A DNA stretch of 45,391 nt from VRUE01 sp040508545 (GCA_040508545.1 JBEVMR010000004.1:1-45391), one strand, 5' to 3'. Positions 22,234-30,893 are shown, counted from the first letter of the stretch. Numbers and translations are program-made. Notes: generated from the letters alone by a model not told the origin.

Positions 22234-23719
22234 CTAGACCGTCATTCTGGCGCACCGTGGAGATGACCAGCGCGACCGCGGCGCAGAGCGAGAAGGCGGC
22301 GGCTCCCAGCGCCCAGCCCGCGTTGACGTCGCTCATGTAGTGGACGTCGAGGTAGACCCGCGAGAGGCCGACCAGCGCGGTCAGGGCGATCCCGCTCGTG
22401 ATCACCAGCGCCCCGCGGGTCATCCCCGGGCGCAATCGCATCACGATCGTCACCGCCAGCCAGACGTAGAAGGTCGAGTAGGCGGCGTGGCCGCTGGGGA
22501 AGGACGAGCCCTCGGCGTCGACGAGGCCGCCCGCGGGGCGGGGGCGGTCGACCGCGTCCTTCAGCTCGTGCACGCCGGCGTAGACGATCACCAGGCCGAC
22601 CACGAGCACGCCGACCTCAGCCCAGCGCCGCCGGATCGCGAGAGTCACGGCGCAAATCGCCCCCAGGGAGAAGACGAGTGCCGCTGATCCCAGCGCCGTG
22701 ATTTCCTTGGCGATATCGACCAGCCAGCCGGTTCGGAGGCCTTCGACGATGTCGATCGCGGTCTGGTCGCCGGGGGTGGGACCGGCGTCGCCGCTGACGA
22801 TCGAGGTGTAGCCGATGAGGACGAAGCTGCCGACCGCGAGGATCGCCATCAGCGTGGTGAACTCGAGCCCGAAGGTGCCGCCCGGGGTGACCCGTGCCCA
22901 GAAGAAGCGCAGTTGGGGCTGGAAGCGCCGGCCGAGGACGACCAGCCAACGGGTTGCCCGTCGGTCTTCCATCCAGCGCACCGCTGCGCGCCGGTTTCCC
23001 GGCACGCGCAGGCGGCGGTAGAGCATCACCGAGCCGACCGTGACGACGATCAACGTCCCCAGCACGAAGGCGCCGCGGCCGGCGTACTTGGCGGCGCTGT
23101 CGATGCTGCGCGAGAAGAAGTAGCCGACCAGGATGTGGGCGCTGGCCCAGAGCCCGGTGCCGAGGATGCTGTAGGGGACGAAGGAGCCGTAGCGCATCCC
23201 CGAGCTGCCGGCGACGAACGGCGCCAGGGCACGGACGACGCCGATCCAGCGCCCGATGAAGATCGTCTTGCCGCCGTGTCGCGAGAAGTAGTCCTCGACC
23301 CACTCGAAGCGCTCCCGGCTGATGCCGAAGCGCGGTCCGTTGCGCAGTACGAAGCCACGACCCAGACGGCGGCCGATGAAGAAGCTGGTCGTGTCACCGG
23401 CCCAGGCGGCGAACCAGGCGATCGCGATCAAGATGTAGATGTCGATCGCGCCCTGGCCGGCGACGGCGCCGCCGAAGAGCATCGTCGTCTCGCCCGGGAC
23501 GACGAGGCCGACGAAGGCGCCGGTCTCGGCGAAGGCGAAGACGCCGACCAGGAGGTAGGTCCAGGCGCCGAGGGTGTTGGAGACGTCTTCCAGCAGGTTC
23601 TGGAGTTCGTCGTGGGGGATGACCCGGCTGATCAAGTAGTAGCCGGCGGCCACCGCCGCGGCAATCACGACCAGCAGCAGGCGGCGTTTGCGGCGATCCT
23701 TGGGGAGCTCGAGTTTCAC
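22190..23719 (-). CDS. DedA-family and PAP2-phosphatase fusion protein
   Basis: 509 residues, GTG start. Residues 1-235 are a DedA/SNARE-associated domain (FAETGAFVGLVVPGETTMLFGG, AGDTTSFFIGRRLG, GRWIGVVRALAPFVAGSSGM). Residues 285-500 are a PAP2 phosphatase: K387-x6-RP in KDAVDRPRP, PSGH (residues 408-411) and SRVYLDVH (453-460), the three conserved catalytic motifs of undecaprenyl-pyrophosphate/phosphatidate phosphatases. DedA proteins flip polyprenyl phosphates, so one polypeptide may dephosphorylate and recycle a lipid carrier (inference). It lies 11 bases after ispE, whose pathway makes the isoprenoid precursor. A TAAGAC box overlaps the ispE stop. Confidence 0.9.
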   Translation of the reverse strand: MKLELPKDRRKRRLLLVVIAAAVAAGYYLISRVIPHDELQNLLEDVSNTLGAWTYLLVGVFAFAETGAFVGLVVPGETTMLFGGAVAGQGAIDIYILIAIAWFAAWAGDTTSFFIGRRLGRGFVLRNGPRFGISRERFEWVEDYFSRHGGKTIFIGRWIGVVRALAPFVAGSSGMRYGSFVPYSILGTGLWASAHILVGYFFSRSIDSAAKYAGRGAFVLGTLIVVTVGSVMLYRRLRVPGNRRAAVRWMEDRRATRWLVVLGRRFQPQLRFFWARVTPGGTFGLEFTTLMAILAVGSFVLIGYTSIVSGDAGPTPGDQTAIDIVEGLRTGWLVDIAKEITALGSAALVFSLGAICAVTLAIRRRWAEVGVLVVGLVIVYAGVHELKDAVDRPRPAGGLVDAEGSSFPSGHAAYSTFYVWLAVTIVMRLRPGMTRGALVITSGIALTALVGLSRVYLDVHYMSDVNAGWALGAAAFSLCAAVALVISTVRQNDGLDGSPAAAGDREDRR

Positions 23720-23730
23720 TGGGGGCAGTC

Positions 23731-24582
23731 TTACGGGGCGCGGCCTGCCTCGCAGACGATCGCGTCCTCGCGGTCGATTTCGGCCGCTGCCGACTTCGCC
23801 TCCGCGAGGCCGGGGAAGAGCCCGAAGGCGGTCGGGCCCGAGCCGGTGAGCAGGGCGAGCGGGGCGCCGGCGTCTCGCAGCGCGTCGAGCGCCGCACCGA
23901 TGTCGGGCCGCAGCGAACGCGCCGCCGGCTCGAGATCGTTGGCGAGCAGCTCGGCGTAGTCGAGTGGCGAGCCTCCGCTGCCGGCCGTTTCGCGCAGCCG
24001 GCTCGCCAGCGAGCCCAGCTCCTCTTCGCTGCGGCCGAGGCCGAGACGGTCGGCCTCGGCGAAGACCGCCGCGGTGCTGAGGCCGCCACCGCTTGGCAGC
24101 AGGACGACTGCGTGCGGCGCCGGCGCCGGCAGCCTCTCGACATCCTCGCCGGCTCCACCGACCAGCGCGAAGGTGGGATCCAGCTGCGATGGCACGTCCG
24201 CGCCCAGCCCAGCGGCGATGCCCGTCAGGTCGGGAGTCAAACCGGCGCCACCGCTGGCCGGGTCCCGTGCGAGCCGCAGCACGGCGGCGGCGTCGGCGCT
24301 GCCGCCGCCGAGGCCGGCGGCCACGGGAATCCTCTTCTCGATCTCGATCCGCAGCGGCGGCGCATCCCAGCCCTGCTGTCGCAGCCCCGCCAGCGCCCTT
24401 GCGGCGAGGTTCTCGCCCTCGACGCCGGCGCAGAGGACCTCATCCTGGTCGGCAGCGGAGACCTCGATCGTGTCGGCCAACGCCAGCGGCTCGAACAGCG
24501 AGCAGAGCTCGTGCAGGCCGTCGGCACGGCGGGGGCCCAGGTAGAGGCAGAGGTTGAGCTTGGCGGGGGTGTGGATGCGCAT
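23731..24582 (-). CDS. ispE: 4-diphosphocytidyl-2-C-methyl-D-erythritol kinase (IspE)
   Basis: 283 residues from the ATG at 24582 (MRIHTPAKLNL). GHMP kinase that phosphorylates CDP-ME in the non-mevalonate isoprenoid pathway. The ATP-binding loop PVAAGLGGGSADAAAVL is at residues 86-102, the GHMP start APAKLNL-like motif is TPAKLNLCLYLG, and the C-terminal GSGPTAFGLF is conserved. The usual DGYHEL is DGLHEL here. Upstream the short gap to the ksgA stop contains an inverted repeat (24587-24627). The order ksgA-ispE is common in actinobacteria. The frame is open a further 11 codons upstream, but the family start is here. Confidence 0.93.
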   Translation of the reverse strand: MRIHTPAKLNLCLYLGPRRADGLHELCSLFEPLALADTIEVSAADQDEVLCAGVEGENLAARALAGLRQQGWDAPPLRIEIEKRIPVAAGLGGGSADAAAVLRLARDPASGGAGLTPDLTGIAAGLGADVPSQLDPTFALVGGAGEDVERLPAPAPHAVVLLPSGGGLSTAAVFAEADRLGLGRSEEELGSLASRLRETAGSGGSPLDYAELLANDLEPAARSLRPDIGAALDALRDAGAPLALLTGSGPTAFGLFPGLAEAKSAAAEIDREDAIVCEAGRAP

Positions 24583-24586
24583 CGTT

Positions 24587-24627
24587 GGGAACTGTCCCGG
24601 TGGGGGCTCTCTCACTGGGACAGTTCC
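24587..24627. repeat. Inverted repeat GGAACTGTCCC / GGGACAGTTCC at the ksgA-ispE border
   Basis: Perfect 11-bp arms (24588-24598 and 24617-24627) with a GC-rich loop; GTG/CAC extend the stem inside one G-T mismatch. The right arm encodes the last residues of KsgA and the left arm ends 5 bases before the ispE ATG, so folding could cover the ispE start. No T-run is present. Confidence 0.7.
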
Positions 24628-25370
24628 TCCCGGAGCGCTTGGAACTCACCCGGAGAGAGCTGCTCGGCGCGAGCATCCTCGGGCAAGCCAAGCTCGGCGA
24701 GGGCGGCGCGCACCGCTGTGAGCGAGCCGGGGCGGACGTGCTCGAGCGAGCGGGCCAGGGTCTTACGACGATGGGCGAAGGCAGCGCGGACGAGGTCGCG
24801 GGTGTCCGCATCGGCCCCCGGCCCGGTGCGGCGCAGGCCGATCACCGCCGAGCCGACCCGCGGTGGTGGTCGGAAGACCGAGGGGTGGACGGGGCGCAGC
24901 ATCTTCACTTCGCAGGCGAGCTGCACGAGCACGCTGGGCCCGCCGTACTCGCGAGTGCCGGCTTCGGCGCGCAGGCGGTCGGCGATCTCGCGCTGCACCA
25001 TCACGGTCCATCGCCGCACCGAGGGCAGCTCCTCGATCGTGCGGATGATCAGCGGCGTCGCGATCGCGTAGGGAAGGTTGGAGACGACCGCGGTCGGGGC
25101 CGGATCCAGCTCGGCCAGGTCGAGCTTGAGCGCGTCGCCCCAGTGCAGCTCGACGTTGGCGAGCGCGGCGATCGAGGCCAGGGCCGGCTCCAAGTCGCGG
25201 TCGAGCTCGACCGCGTGGACGCGGGCGGCGACCTCGGCGAGGCGCTCGGTCAATGGCCCTTCGCCGGCGCCGACCTCGAGCACGACGTCGTCGGGCGAGA
25301 GCTCCGCGTCCCGCACGATCGCCTCCAGCAGGTTCGTGTCGGCGAGGAAGTTCTGCCCGAGCTTGACCAC
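24612..25370 (-). CDS. ksgA: 16S rRNA (adenine1518-N6/adenine1519-N6)-dimethyltransferase (KsgA/RsmA)
   Basis: 252 residues from a GTG at 25370. The enzyme dimethylates two adjacent adenines in the 3' hairpin of 16S rRNA in the late 30S. Visible are GQNFLAD at the start, AdoMet motif I VLEVGAGEGPLTERL, motif IV NLPYAIATPLI and the C-terminal FRPPPRVGSAVIGL. The gene lies 11 bases after the tatD stop, with ispE downstream. In the usual family the start is MxxLGQNFL; here MVKLGQNFL fits. Confidence 0.94.
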   Translation of the reverse strand: MVKLGQNFLADTNLLEAIVRDAELSPDDVVLEVGAGEGPLTERLAEVAARVHAVELDRDLEPALASIAALANVELHWGDALKLDLAELDPAPTAVVSNLPYAIATPLIIRTIEELPSVRRWTVMVQREIADRLRAEAGTREYGGPSVLVQLACEVKMLRPVHPSVFRPPPRVGSAVIGLRRTGPGADADTRDLVRAAFAHRRKTLARSLEHVRPGSLTAVRAALAELGLPEDARAEQLSPGEFQALREELSQ

Positions 25371-25381
25371 GATGGCCGGCT

Positions 25382-26149
25382 CTACCAGCCGAAGAGAGCG
25401 CGGGCGTTGGCCTCGACGATGCCCTCCAGCTCCTCGTAGGAGATGCCGCGCTGGGCGGCGAGGGCGCGGGCCGTGTCAACGACGTAGGCGGGCTCGTTCG
25501 GCTTGCCGCGCACGGTCTGCGGCGCCAGGTAGGGGGCGTCGGTCTCGACCAGGAGCAGCTCGTCCGGCAGCTGCGCGGCCGCGTCCCGCAAGCCCTCGGA
25601 GGCCGGATAGGTGGTGTGGCCGGCGAAGGAGCAGTACCAGCCGCGCTCGGCCGCGTCGGCTGCCCGCCAGGGGGCGGAGAAGCAGTGCAGGATCACCGGT
25701 GTCTCGCCCGCCTGCGCGTCGAGCAGCTCGAAGATCTCGTCGATGGCGGTGGTCTCGCCGTCTTTGTCGCGGCCGTGGATGACGATCGGCAGGCCCTGAT
25801 CGCGGGCGATCGCGACCTGGGCCTCGAAGGCGCGCCGCTGGTCCCCTGGGCTCGCCAGGTCGCGGTAGTAGTCAATCCCGGTCTCGCCGATCGCCCGCAC
25901 CTTCTCGTGCGCGGCGAGCTCGGCGATCCGCTCCGCTTCGGCGTCGTCGAATCCGCTCGCCTCGGTCGGGTGACGGCCGACGCTGGCGAAGACCTGCTCG
26001 TACCGTTCGGCGGCGCCGATTGCGGCGATGTTCTCCGGGCCGCCGAGGCCGACGTTGAGCATTCGGTTGACGCCCGCTGCGAGGGCATCGGCGACCAGCT
26101 CGGCCTCGGGCCGCTCGCAGAGGAAGAGGTGCGTGTGGGAATCGATCAT
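25382..26149 (-). CDS. tatD: TatD family metal-dependent deoxyribonuclease
   Basis: 255 residues from the ATG at 26149. TatD enzymes are TIM-barrel hydrolases with 3'-5' exonuclease activity on DNA. Metal ligands are visible: DSHTH (residues 3-7), E in GETGIDYY, H in IVIHGRDKD, H in ILHCFS and D in VETDAPYL, followed by GKPNEPAY. It is the first gene of the minus-strand set tatD-ksgA-ispE. A TAGTGT box lies 12 bases upstream. Confidence 0.93.
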   Translation of the reverse strand: MIDSHTHLFLCERPEAELVADALAAGVNRMLNVGLGGPENIAAIGAAERYEQVFASVGRHPTEASGFDDAEAERIAELAAHEKVRAIGETGIDYYRDLASPGDQRRAFEAQVAIARDQGLPIVIHGRDKDGETTAIDEIFELLDAQAGETPVILHCFSAPWRAADAAERGWYCSFAGHTTYPASEGLRDAAAQLPDELLLVETDAPYLAPQTVRGKPNEPAYVVDTARALAAQRGISYEELEGIVEANARALFGW

Positions 26150-26161
26150 TGCCTGGATTCC

Positions 26162-26167
26162 ACACTA
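26162..26167 (-). promoter_or_regulatory. -10-like TAGTGT before tatD
   Basis: 12 bases before the tatD ATG; a very short leader would result. It lies in the 56-bp divergent gap shared with metH. Confidence 0.35.
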
Positions 26168-26190
26168 TCCGCGCGCCGCGGCGGACCATC

Positions 26191-26196
26191 TAACCT
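26191..26196 (+). promoter_or_regulatory. -10-like TAACCT, 9 bases before the metH ATG
   Basis: TAACCT, nine bases, then ATG at 26206. The divergent gap is only 56 bases long, too short for a cobalamin or SAM riboswitch. Confidence 0.45.
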
Positions 26197-26205
26197 CTTC
26201 TGACC

Positions 26206-29200
26206 ATGGCTGAGCGTGACTACATAGCCGCGACCAAGGAGCGCGTCGTCGTCTTCGACGGCGGCATGGGCGCGACCCTGGAGCAGTTCGACCTGACCCA
26301 GGAGGACTACGGCGGCCTGCTCGGCAAATGTCACGAGGCATTGGTTCTCAACCGCCCCGACGTGATCGAGGGGGTCCACGCCTCGATGCTCGAGGCCGGC
26401 GCCGAGGTCGTCGAGACCGACAGCTTCCAGGGCTCGCGGCTGAAGCTCGAGGAGTGGGGGCTGGGTGAGCACACGCACGAGGTCAACCTGAAGGCGGCGC
26501 AGATCGCCCGCAAGGCGGCGGGCGAGGATCGCTTCGTCGCCGGCTCGATCGGGCCGACCGGCTTCTTGCCCGCTTCCGATGACCCGACCCTGGGCGACAT
26601 CTCCTTCCGCAAGCTGGTCGACGTCTTCGCCGAGCAGGCGAAGGGCCTGGTCGAGGGCGGCGCCGACCTGATCATCATCGAGACCGCGCAGGACATCCTT
26701 GAGGTCAAGGCGTCGATCTTCGGCGCCCGCGAGGCCTTCGCCGAGGCCGGCCGCAGGCTGCCGATCCAGACCAGCGTCTCGCTGCTGCCGCAGGGCGGCA
26801 AGATGCTGCTCGGCACCGACATCCAGGCGGTGCTGACGACGCTGGCGGCGCTCGAGGTCGACGTGATCGGGCTCAACTGCTCGACTGGGCCCGAGGACAT
26901 GCGCGAGGCGATCCGCTTCCTGGGCGAGAACAGCCCGCTGCCCGTCCACTGCATCCCCAACGCCGGCCTGCCCCTGCAGGGGCCCGACGGCGAGACGATC
27001 TTCCCCGAACAGCCCGAGCCGCTGGCGGCGACGCTGGGCGAGTTCGTCGAGCGCTACGGGGTGGGGATCGTCGGTGGCTGCTGCGGCACGACCCCCGAGC
27101 ACATCGCAGCGATCCGCGAGCGGGTCGATGGCCGCGTGCCGGGTGAGCGACCTGCGCCAGGGCCGCCGCAGGTCTCCTCGATGATGACCTCGACCCTGCT
27201 CGTGCAGGAGCCGCGCCCGACCCTGGTCGGCGAGCGCGTCAACTCGCAGGGCTCGAAAAAAGCGAAGGAACTGCTGCTCGCCGACGATTACGACGGCCTC
27301 GTCCAGGTCGCCGAAGACCAGGTCGAAGGCGGTGCCCACGTGCTCGACCTCTGCGTCGCGCTGACCGAGCGCGCCGACGAGGACGAGCAGATGGTCGCCG
27401 TGGCCGAGCGGGTCTCGCTGACCCAGCCGGCGCCGATCCAGGTCGACTCGACCGAGCCGGATGTCATTGCGGCTGCGCTGGAAAAGATCCCCGGAAGGGC
27501 GATCGTCAACTCGATCAACCTCGAGGCCGGGGAGGACAAGGCCAACATCGTCGCGCCATTGGCAAAGGCCCACGGGGCGGCGCTGATCGCGCTGACGATC
27601 GACGAGGTCGGGATGGCGAAGACGGCCGAGCGCAAGGTCGAGATCGCCAAGCGCATCCGCGATCTGGTCTGCGAGAAGCACGGTCTCGACCCCGAGGTGC
27701 TGATCTTCGACGCGCTCACCTTCACCCTCACCACCGGCGACGACGAGTGGAAGCCCTCCGCGGTCGAGACGATCGAGGGGATCCGGCGGATCAAGGCCGA
27801 GAGTCCGGGCGTCAAGACCTCGCTCGGCGTCTCCAACGTCTCCTTCGGCGTCGGGCAGCCGGCGCGCGCGGTGCTCAACTCAGTCTTCCTGCACCACTGC
27901 GTCGAGGCCGGGCTCGACCTGGCGATGGTCAACCCGAACCACATCACCCCCTACGCGGAGATCTCCGACGAGGAGCGTGAGCTGACCGACGACCTCGTCT
28001 TCAACCGGCGCGAGGACGCGCTCGAGCGCTTCATCGCCCACTTCGAGTCGAAGGGCGAGGAGGCCACGGAGGAGGCGGACGACCCGACTGAGGGGATGGA
28101 GCCCGAGGAGGCCCTGCACTGGCACATCCTGCGCCGCAAGAAGGACGGCGTGGAGGAGTGGATCGACCGCTCGAACGAGAAAATCGGCGCCGTCCCGACG
28201 CTTAACCAGGTGCTGCTGCCGGCGATGAAGGAGGTCGGCGACAAATTCGGCGCCGGCGAACTGATCCTGCCCTTCGTCCTGCAGTCGGCCGAAGTGATGA
28301 AGCGTGCCGTGGCGCAGCTGGAGAACTACCTCGACCGGATCGACGGCCACACCAAGGGCAAGGTCGTGATCGCGACCGTGTTCGGTGACGTCCACGACAT
28401 CGGCAAGTCGCTGGTCAACACGATCCTCACCAACAACGGCTACACCGTGGTCGACCTCGGCAAGCAGGTCCCGGTCGAGACGATCATCGAGGCTGCGGTC
28501 GAGAACGAGGCCGACGCGATCGGCCTCTCCGCCCTGCTCGTCTCGACTTCGAAGCAGATGCCGATCTGCGTGCAGGAGCTGCACCAGCGCGGTCTCGAGT
28601 TCCCGGTGCTGATCGGCGGCGCCGCGATCAACCGCGACTTCGGCCGCCGCACGCTCTACCCGCACGGCAAAGAGTCAGACGACGTCTACGAGCCCGGCGT
28701 CTTCTACTGCAAGGACGCCTTCCAGGGGCTCGACACGATGGACGCGCTGATCGACTCCGAGGCGCGCGCGGCGCTGACCGAGCGGATCCACGCCGAGGCG
28801 AAGCAGCTGCGCGAGAAGCCGGTGGTCGTCGACGACTCGCCGCCGACGAGCGACGCCAGCGTGCGCTCCGCCACCGCCACCGACACCCCGATTCCCACGC
28901 CGCCCTACGGAGGCGTGCGCGAGGTCGAGATCGATTTCGACGAGGTCTACCCCTACCTCGACCGCCACGTGCTCTTCAAGCTGCACTGGGGCGGCAAAGG
29001 CGTCAAGGGCGAGGCCTGGCGCGAGCTGGTCGAGGGCAACGGGGAGGAGGAGGGCTTCGCGCCGCGCCTGGAGCGGATGTGGCGCGAGCAGGACTACCTC
29101 CATCCGCGGGCCCGGCTCGGTTACTTCCCCTGCAACTCGGAGGGCAACGAGCTGATCGTCTTCGACCCCGAGAACCACGAGCGCGAGCTCGAGCGGCTCG

Positions 29201-29739
29201 TCTTCCCGCGCCAGCCCAAGCACGACCGGATCTGCCTGGCGGACTTCTACCGGCCGCTGGATTCCGGCGAACGCGACGTGGTTGCCCTGCAGGGGGTCAC
29301 CGTCGGCCCCGAGGTGACCGAGCTGATCGAGCGGCTCGAGGAGGAAGGCGAGTTCGCCGAGCAGCTCTTCGTCCACGGCCTCGGCGTGCAGTCGGCCGAG
29401 GGCCTGGCCGAGTGGCTGCACGCGCGGGTGCGGCGCGAGCTTGGCATCGAGCTCGACCAGGGCCGCCGCTACTCGTGGGGCTACCCGGCCTGCCCGGACC
29501 AGTCCGAGCACGAGAAGGTCTGGCGCCTGCTCGACCTGGAGCAGATCGGCATGACCCTCTCCGACGGCTTCGCCGTGATGCCCGAGCAGTCGACCGTGGC
29601 GATCGTCGCTCACCATCCCCAGGCCGTCTACTTCGGCATGAAGTCGGGCTTCATCCCCGAGCAGAAGTCCCCCGACGAACTGATCGCCGGCACCGACCGC
29701 GGCGGCAAGCTCCCGCCTGAGCGCGAGCCGGTCGGCTAG
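26206..29739 (+). CDS. metH: Cobalamin-dependent methionine synthase (MetH), four-module
   Basis: 1177 residues, full length. The enzyme moves the methyl group of 5-methyl-tetrahydrofolate to homocysteine through B12. Modules in order: homocysteine-binding (10-310), with zinc ligands C225 (GLNCSTGP) and C292/C293 (GGCCGTTP); pterin-binding (340-600; VGERVNSQGSKK, SVSLLPQ earlier); B12 cap and B12-binding (640-870) with the lower-ligand motif D728-x-H730-x-x-G733 (DVHDIGKS); and the AdoMet reactivation domain (920-1177) with RYSWGYPACPDQ and YFGMKSGF. The spacing between modules is normal. It is alone in its operon, followed by tRNA-Gln. Since all modules are intact it should be active. Confidence 0.96.
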   Translation: MAERDYIAATKERVVVFDGGMGATLEQFDLTQEDYGGLLGKCHEALVLNRPDVIEGVHASMLEAGAEVVETDSFQGSRLKLEEWGLGEHTHEVNLKAAQIARKAAGEDRFVAGSIGPTGFLPASDDPTLGDISFRKLVDVFAEQAKGLVEGGADLIIIETAQDILEVKASIFGAREAFAEAGRRLPIQTSVSLLPQGGKMLLGTDIQAVLTTLAALEVDVIGLNCSTGPEDMREAIRFLGENSPLPVHCIPNAGLPLQGPDGETIFPEQPEPLAATLGEFVERYGVGIVGGCCGTTPEHIAAIRERVDGRVPGERPAPGPPQVSSMMTSTLLVQEPRPTLVGERVNSQGSKKAKELLLADDYDGLVQVAEDQVEGGAHVLDLCVALTERADEDEQMVAVAERVSLTQPAPIQVDSTEPDVIAAALEKIPGRAIVNSINLEAGEDKANIVAPLAKAHGAALIALTIDEVGMAKTAERKVEIAKRIRDLVCEKHGLDPEVLIFDALTFTLTTGDDEWKPSAVETIEGIRRIKAESPGVKTSLGVSNVSFGVGQPARAVLNSVFLHHCVEAGLDLAMVNPNHITPYAEISDEERELTDDLVFNRREDALERFIAHFESKGEEATEEADDPTEGMEPEEALHWHILRRKKDGVEEWIDRSNEKIGAVPTLNQVLLPAMKEVGDKFGAGELILPFVLQSAEVMKRAVAQLENYLDRIDGHTKGKVVIATVFGDVHDIGKSLVNTILTNNGYTVVDLGKQVPVETIIEAAVENEADAIGLSALLVSTSKQMPICVQELHQRGLEFPVLIGGAAINRDFGRRTLYPHGKESDDVYEPGVFYCKDAFQGLDTMDALIDSEARAALTERIHAEAKQLREKPVVVDDSPPTSDASVRSATATDTPIPTPPYGGVREVEIDFDEVYPYLDRHVLFKLHWGGKGVKGEAWRELVEGNGEEEGFAPRLERMWREQDYLHPRARLGYFPCNSEGNELIVFDPENHERELERLVFPRQPKHDRICLADFYRPLDSGERDVVALQGVTVGPEVTELIERLEEEGEFAEQLFVHGLGVQSAEGLAEWLHARVRRELGIELDQGRRYSWGYPACPDQSEHEKVWRLLDLEQIGMTLSDGFAVMPEQSTVAIVAHHPQAVYFGMKSGFIPEQKSPDELIAGTDRGGKLPPEREPVG

Positions 29740-29746
29740 CGGGCGC

Positions 29747-29752
29747 TAAGGT
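29747..29752 (+). promoter_or_regulatory. -10-like TAAGGT before tRNA-Gln
   Basis: Ten bases upstream of the tRNA 5' end, eight bases after the metH stop. It would start transcription near 29759, a few bases before the mature tRNA. Confidence 0.4.
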
Positions 29753-29762
29753 CGAGGGCCGA

Positions 29763-29835
29763 TCCGGGGTGGTGTAGTCGGCTAGCACGTCTGGTTTTGG
29801 TCCAGGAAGCGAGGGTTCGAGTCCTTCCCCCGGAA
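29763..29835 (+). tRNA. tRNA-Gln (anticodon TTG)
   Basis: 73 bases. Acceptor TCCGGGG (29763-29769) pairs with CCCCGGA (29828-29834); A at 29835 is the discriminator. D-stem GTGT/GCAC, anticodon stem TCTGG/CCAGG with loop TTTTGGT giving anticodon TTG (reads CAA), and T-arm GAGGG-TTCGAGT-CCTTC. No CCA is encoded, so it is added after transcription. Confidence 0.95.
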
Positions 29836-29864
29836 CTCGCAATCCCTACATCTGATGCCTTTTG

Positions 29865-29878
29865 GACCCCATAGGGTC
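29865..29878 (+). terminator. Small hairpin GACCC-CATA-GGGTC after the tRNA
   Basis: Five-bp GC-rich stem 30 bases after the tRNA. No T-run follows; it may end the tRNA transcript only weakly. Confidence 0.3.
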
Positions 29879-29920
29879 ATCAACACGACAGATGTTGTTG
29901 ATTTCGTCCGGGCCTGAGCC

Positions 29921-29926
29921 TAGGGT
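29921..29926 (+). promoter_or_regulatory. -10-like TAGGGT, 6 bases before the HdeD-like ATG
   Basis: TAGGGT, 6 bases, ATG at 29933. This is leaderless spacing and supports the start at 29933 over the ATG at 29939. Confidence 0.5.
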
Positions 29927-29932
29927 CGTTGC

Positions 29933-30502
29933 ATGGAGATGAGTGGAGCAGCGCTGGACCCGGATGTGCGTGCGGGGCTGCAGCGCACCTGGAAGACCCT
30001 GATGGCCGTAGGAGTGCTGGCGATCGTGATCGGCTGCATCGCGATCCTCGTCCCCGCCGTCGCCTCGGTCGGGACGGCGATCTTCATCGGCTGGATCCTG
30101 GTCATCGCCGGCGCCTTCCTCGTTGCCGGCGCCTTTGCCGCGCAGACCGTTGGCTCGGTCGTGCTGCGGTTGCTCTGGGCCTTCCTCACGGTGATCGTCG
30201 GCCTCTGGCTGATCGTCGAGCCCCACAACGGCACGCTGACCCTGACTCTGGTGCTCGGCATCTACTTCCTCTTCATGGGCATCACCCGCATCGGCGTTGC
30301 CTTCGCTGCCCGTGGTCAACAGGGCGCCGGCCTGGTCGGCCTAAGCGGCTTCGCCGGCCTCCTGATCGGCATCCTCGTCCTGGTCGAGTTCCCCAGCAGC
30401 GCCGACTGGGCGATCGGCCTTCTGGTGGGCATAGACCTGATCTTCGCCGGCTGGACCCTCGTCTCAGTTGCGCTAGTCGGCAGAGACTTAGCTCGCTCCT
30501 AA
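29933..30502 (+). CDS. HdeD-like membrane protein (DUF308 family)
   Basis: 189 residues with six hydrophobic helices in three pairs, the arrangement of the DUF308/HdeD family. The first helix pair begins at WKTLMAVGVLAIVIGCIAILVP, with the family phrase GWILVIAGAFLV, and the second half (LGIYFLFMGITRI ... LLVGIDLIFAGWTLVS) repeats the pattern. HdeD is an acid-resistance membrane protein in enterobacteria; here only the fold is supported. The gene stands alone between tRNA-Gln and a 403-bp gap with palindromic elements. Confidence 0.85.
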   Translation: MEMSGAALDPDVRAGLQRTWKTLMAVGVLAIVIGCIAILVPAVASVGTAIFIGWILVIAGAFLVAGAFAAQTVGSVVLRLLWAFLTVIVGLWLIVEPHNGTLTLTLVLGIYFLFMGITRIGVAFAARGQQGAGLVGLSGFAGLLIGILVLVEFPSSADWAIGLLVGIDLIFAGWTLVSVALVGRDLARS

Positions 30503-30522
30503 GCCGGTGTAGGGGATGCCGC

Positions 30523-30623
30523 GGGGTGCCCCTTCCGCTTGCTGGGTTTTTCGCCGGTCGCCCGCCAGCTCTCGCCGAGCTGGCGGTGCGAAAAACGGAC
30601 GCCGCGCACTCCAGGGGCACCCC
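30523..30623. repeat. Palindromic element A (101 bp) between the HdeD-like gene and glmU
   Basis: Three nested perfect inverted pairs: GGGGTGCCCCT (30523-30533) with AGGGGCACCCC (30613-30623), GTTTTTCGC (30547-30555) with GCGAAAAAC (30589-30597) and CCGCCAGCTC (30563-30572) with GAGCTGGCGG (30578-30587). The whole element can fold into one long hairpin. Its two outer halves are repeated, inverted and diverged, in element B. Confidence 0.75.
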
Positions 30624-30767
30624 ACGTCATCCCTTCATCAGCTCGCCGTTTGACGAGAAGCCGAGGACAAGAGCGGCGGGAGTAGGCAGCCGACTTCGCT
30701 TGAGCTGAACTGCGGAGGCGCGGTCGCCCGCTTTCTAGGTGAGCTTGTTCACCTTGGGCGTTGGGGT
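30624..30767. other. Non-coding spacer between palindromic elements A and B
   Basis: No gene is supported here. The only structure seen is a hairpin with arms AGGTGA (30737-30742) and TCACCT (30749-30754). Confidence 0.5.
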
Positions 30768-30883
30768 GGGGAGGATGGGGTATCCCGGAGTGCGCGGCGT
30801 CCTGTTTTCGCTTGGCGGGTTGACGAGAGATACCTGCGCTGGTGGCGAAAACCCAGCAAGCGGAGGGATGCCCCATCCTCCCC
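30768..30883. repeat. Palindromic element B, diverged inverted copy of element A
   Basis: Outer arms GGGGAGGATGGGGTATCCC (30768-30786) and GGGATGCCCCATCCTCCCC (30865-30883) match at 18 of 19 positions. Read in reverse complement it begins like A (CCGCTTGCTGGGTTTTCGCC) and ends like A (GACGCCGCGCACTCC), but the centre differs. It ends 11 bases before the glmU -10 box. Confidence 0.7.
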
Positions 30884-30893
30884 CCAACCGCAT

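Noticed and set aside
26150..26205. Possible cobalamin or SAM riboswitch before metH
   Set aside because: The gap is 56 bases, too short for either class, and no typical stems are visible.
26146..27681. 511-residue minus-strand frame opposite metH
   Set aside because: MetH motifs (zinc Cys, DxHxxG) are on the plus strand and complete.
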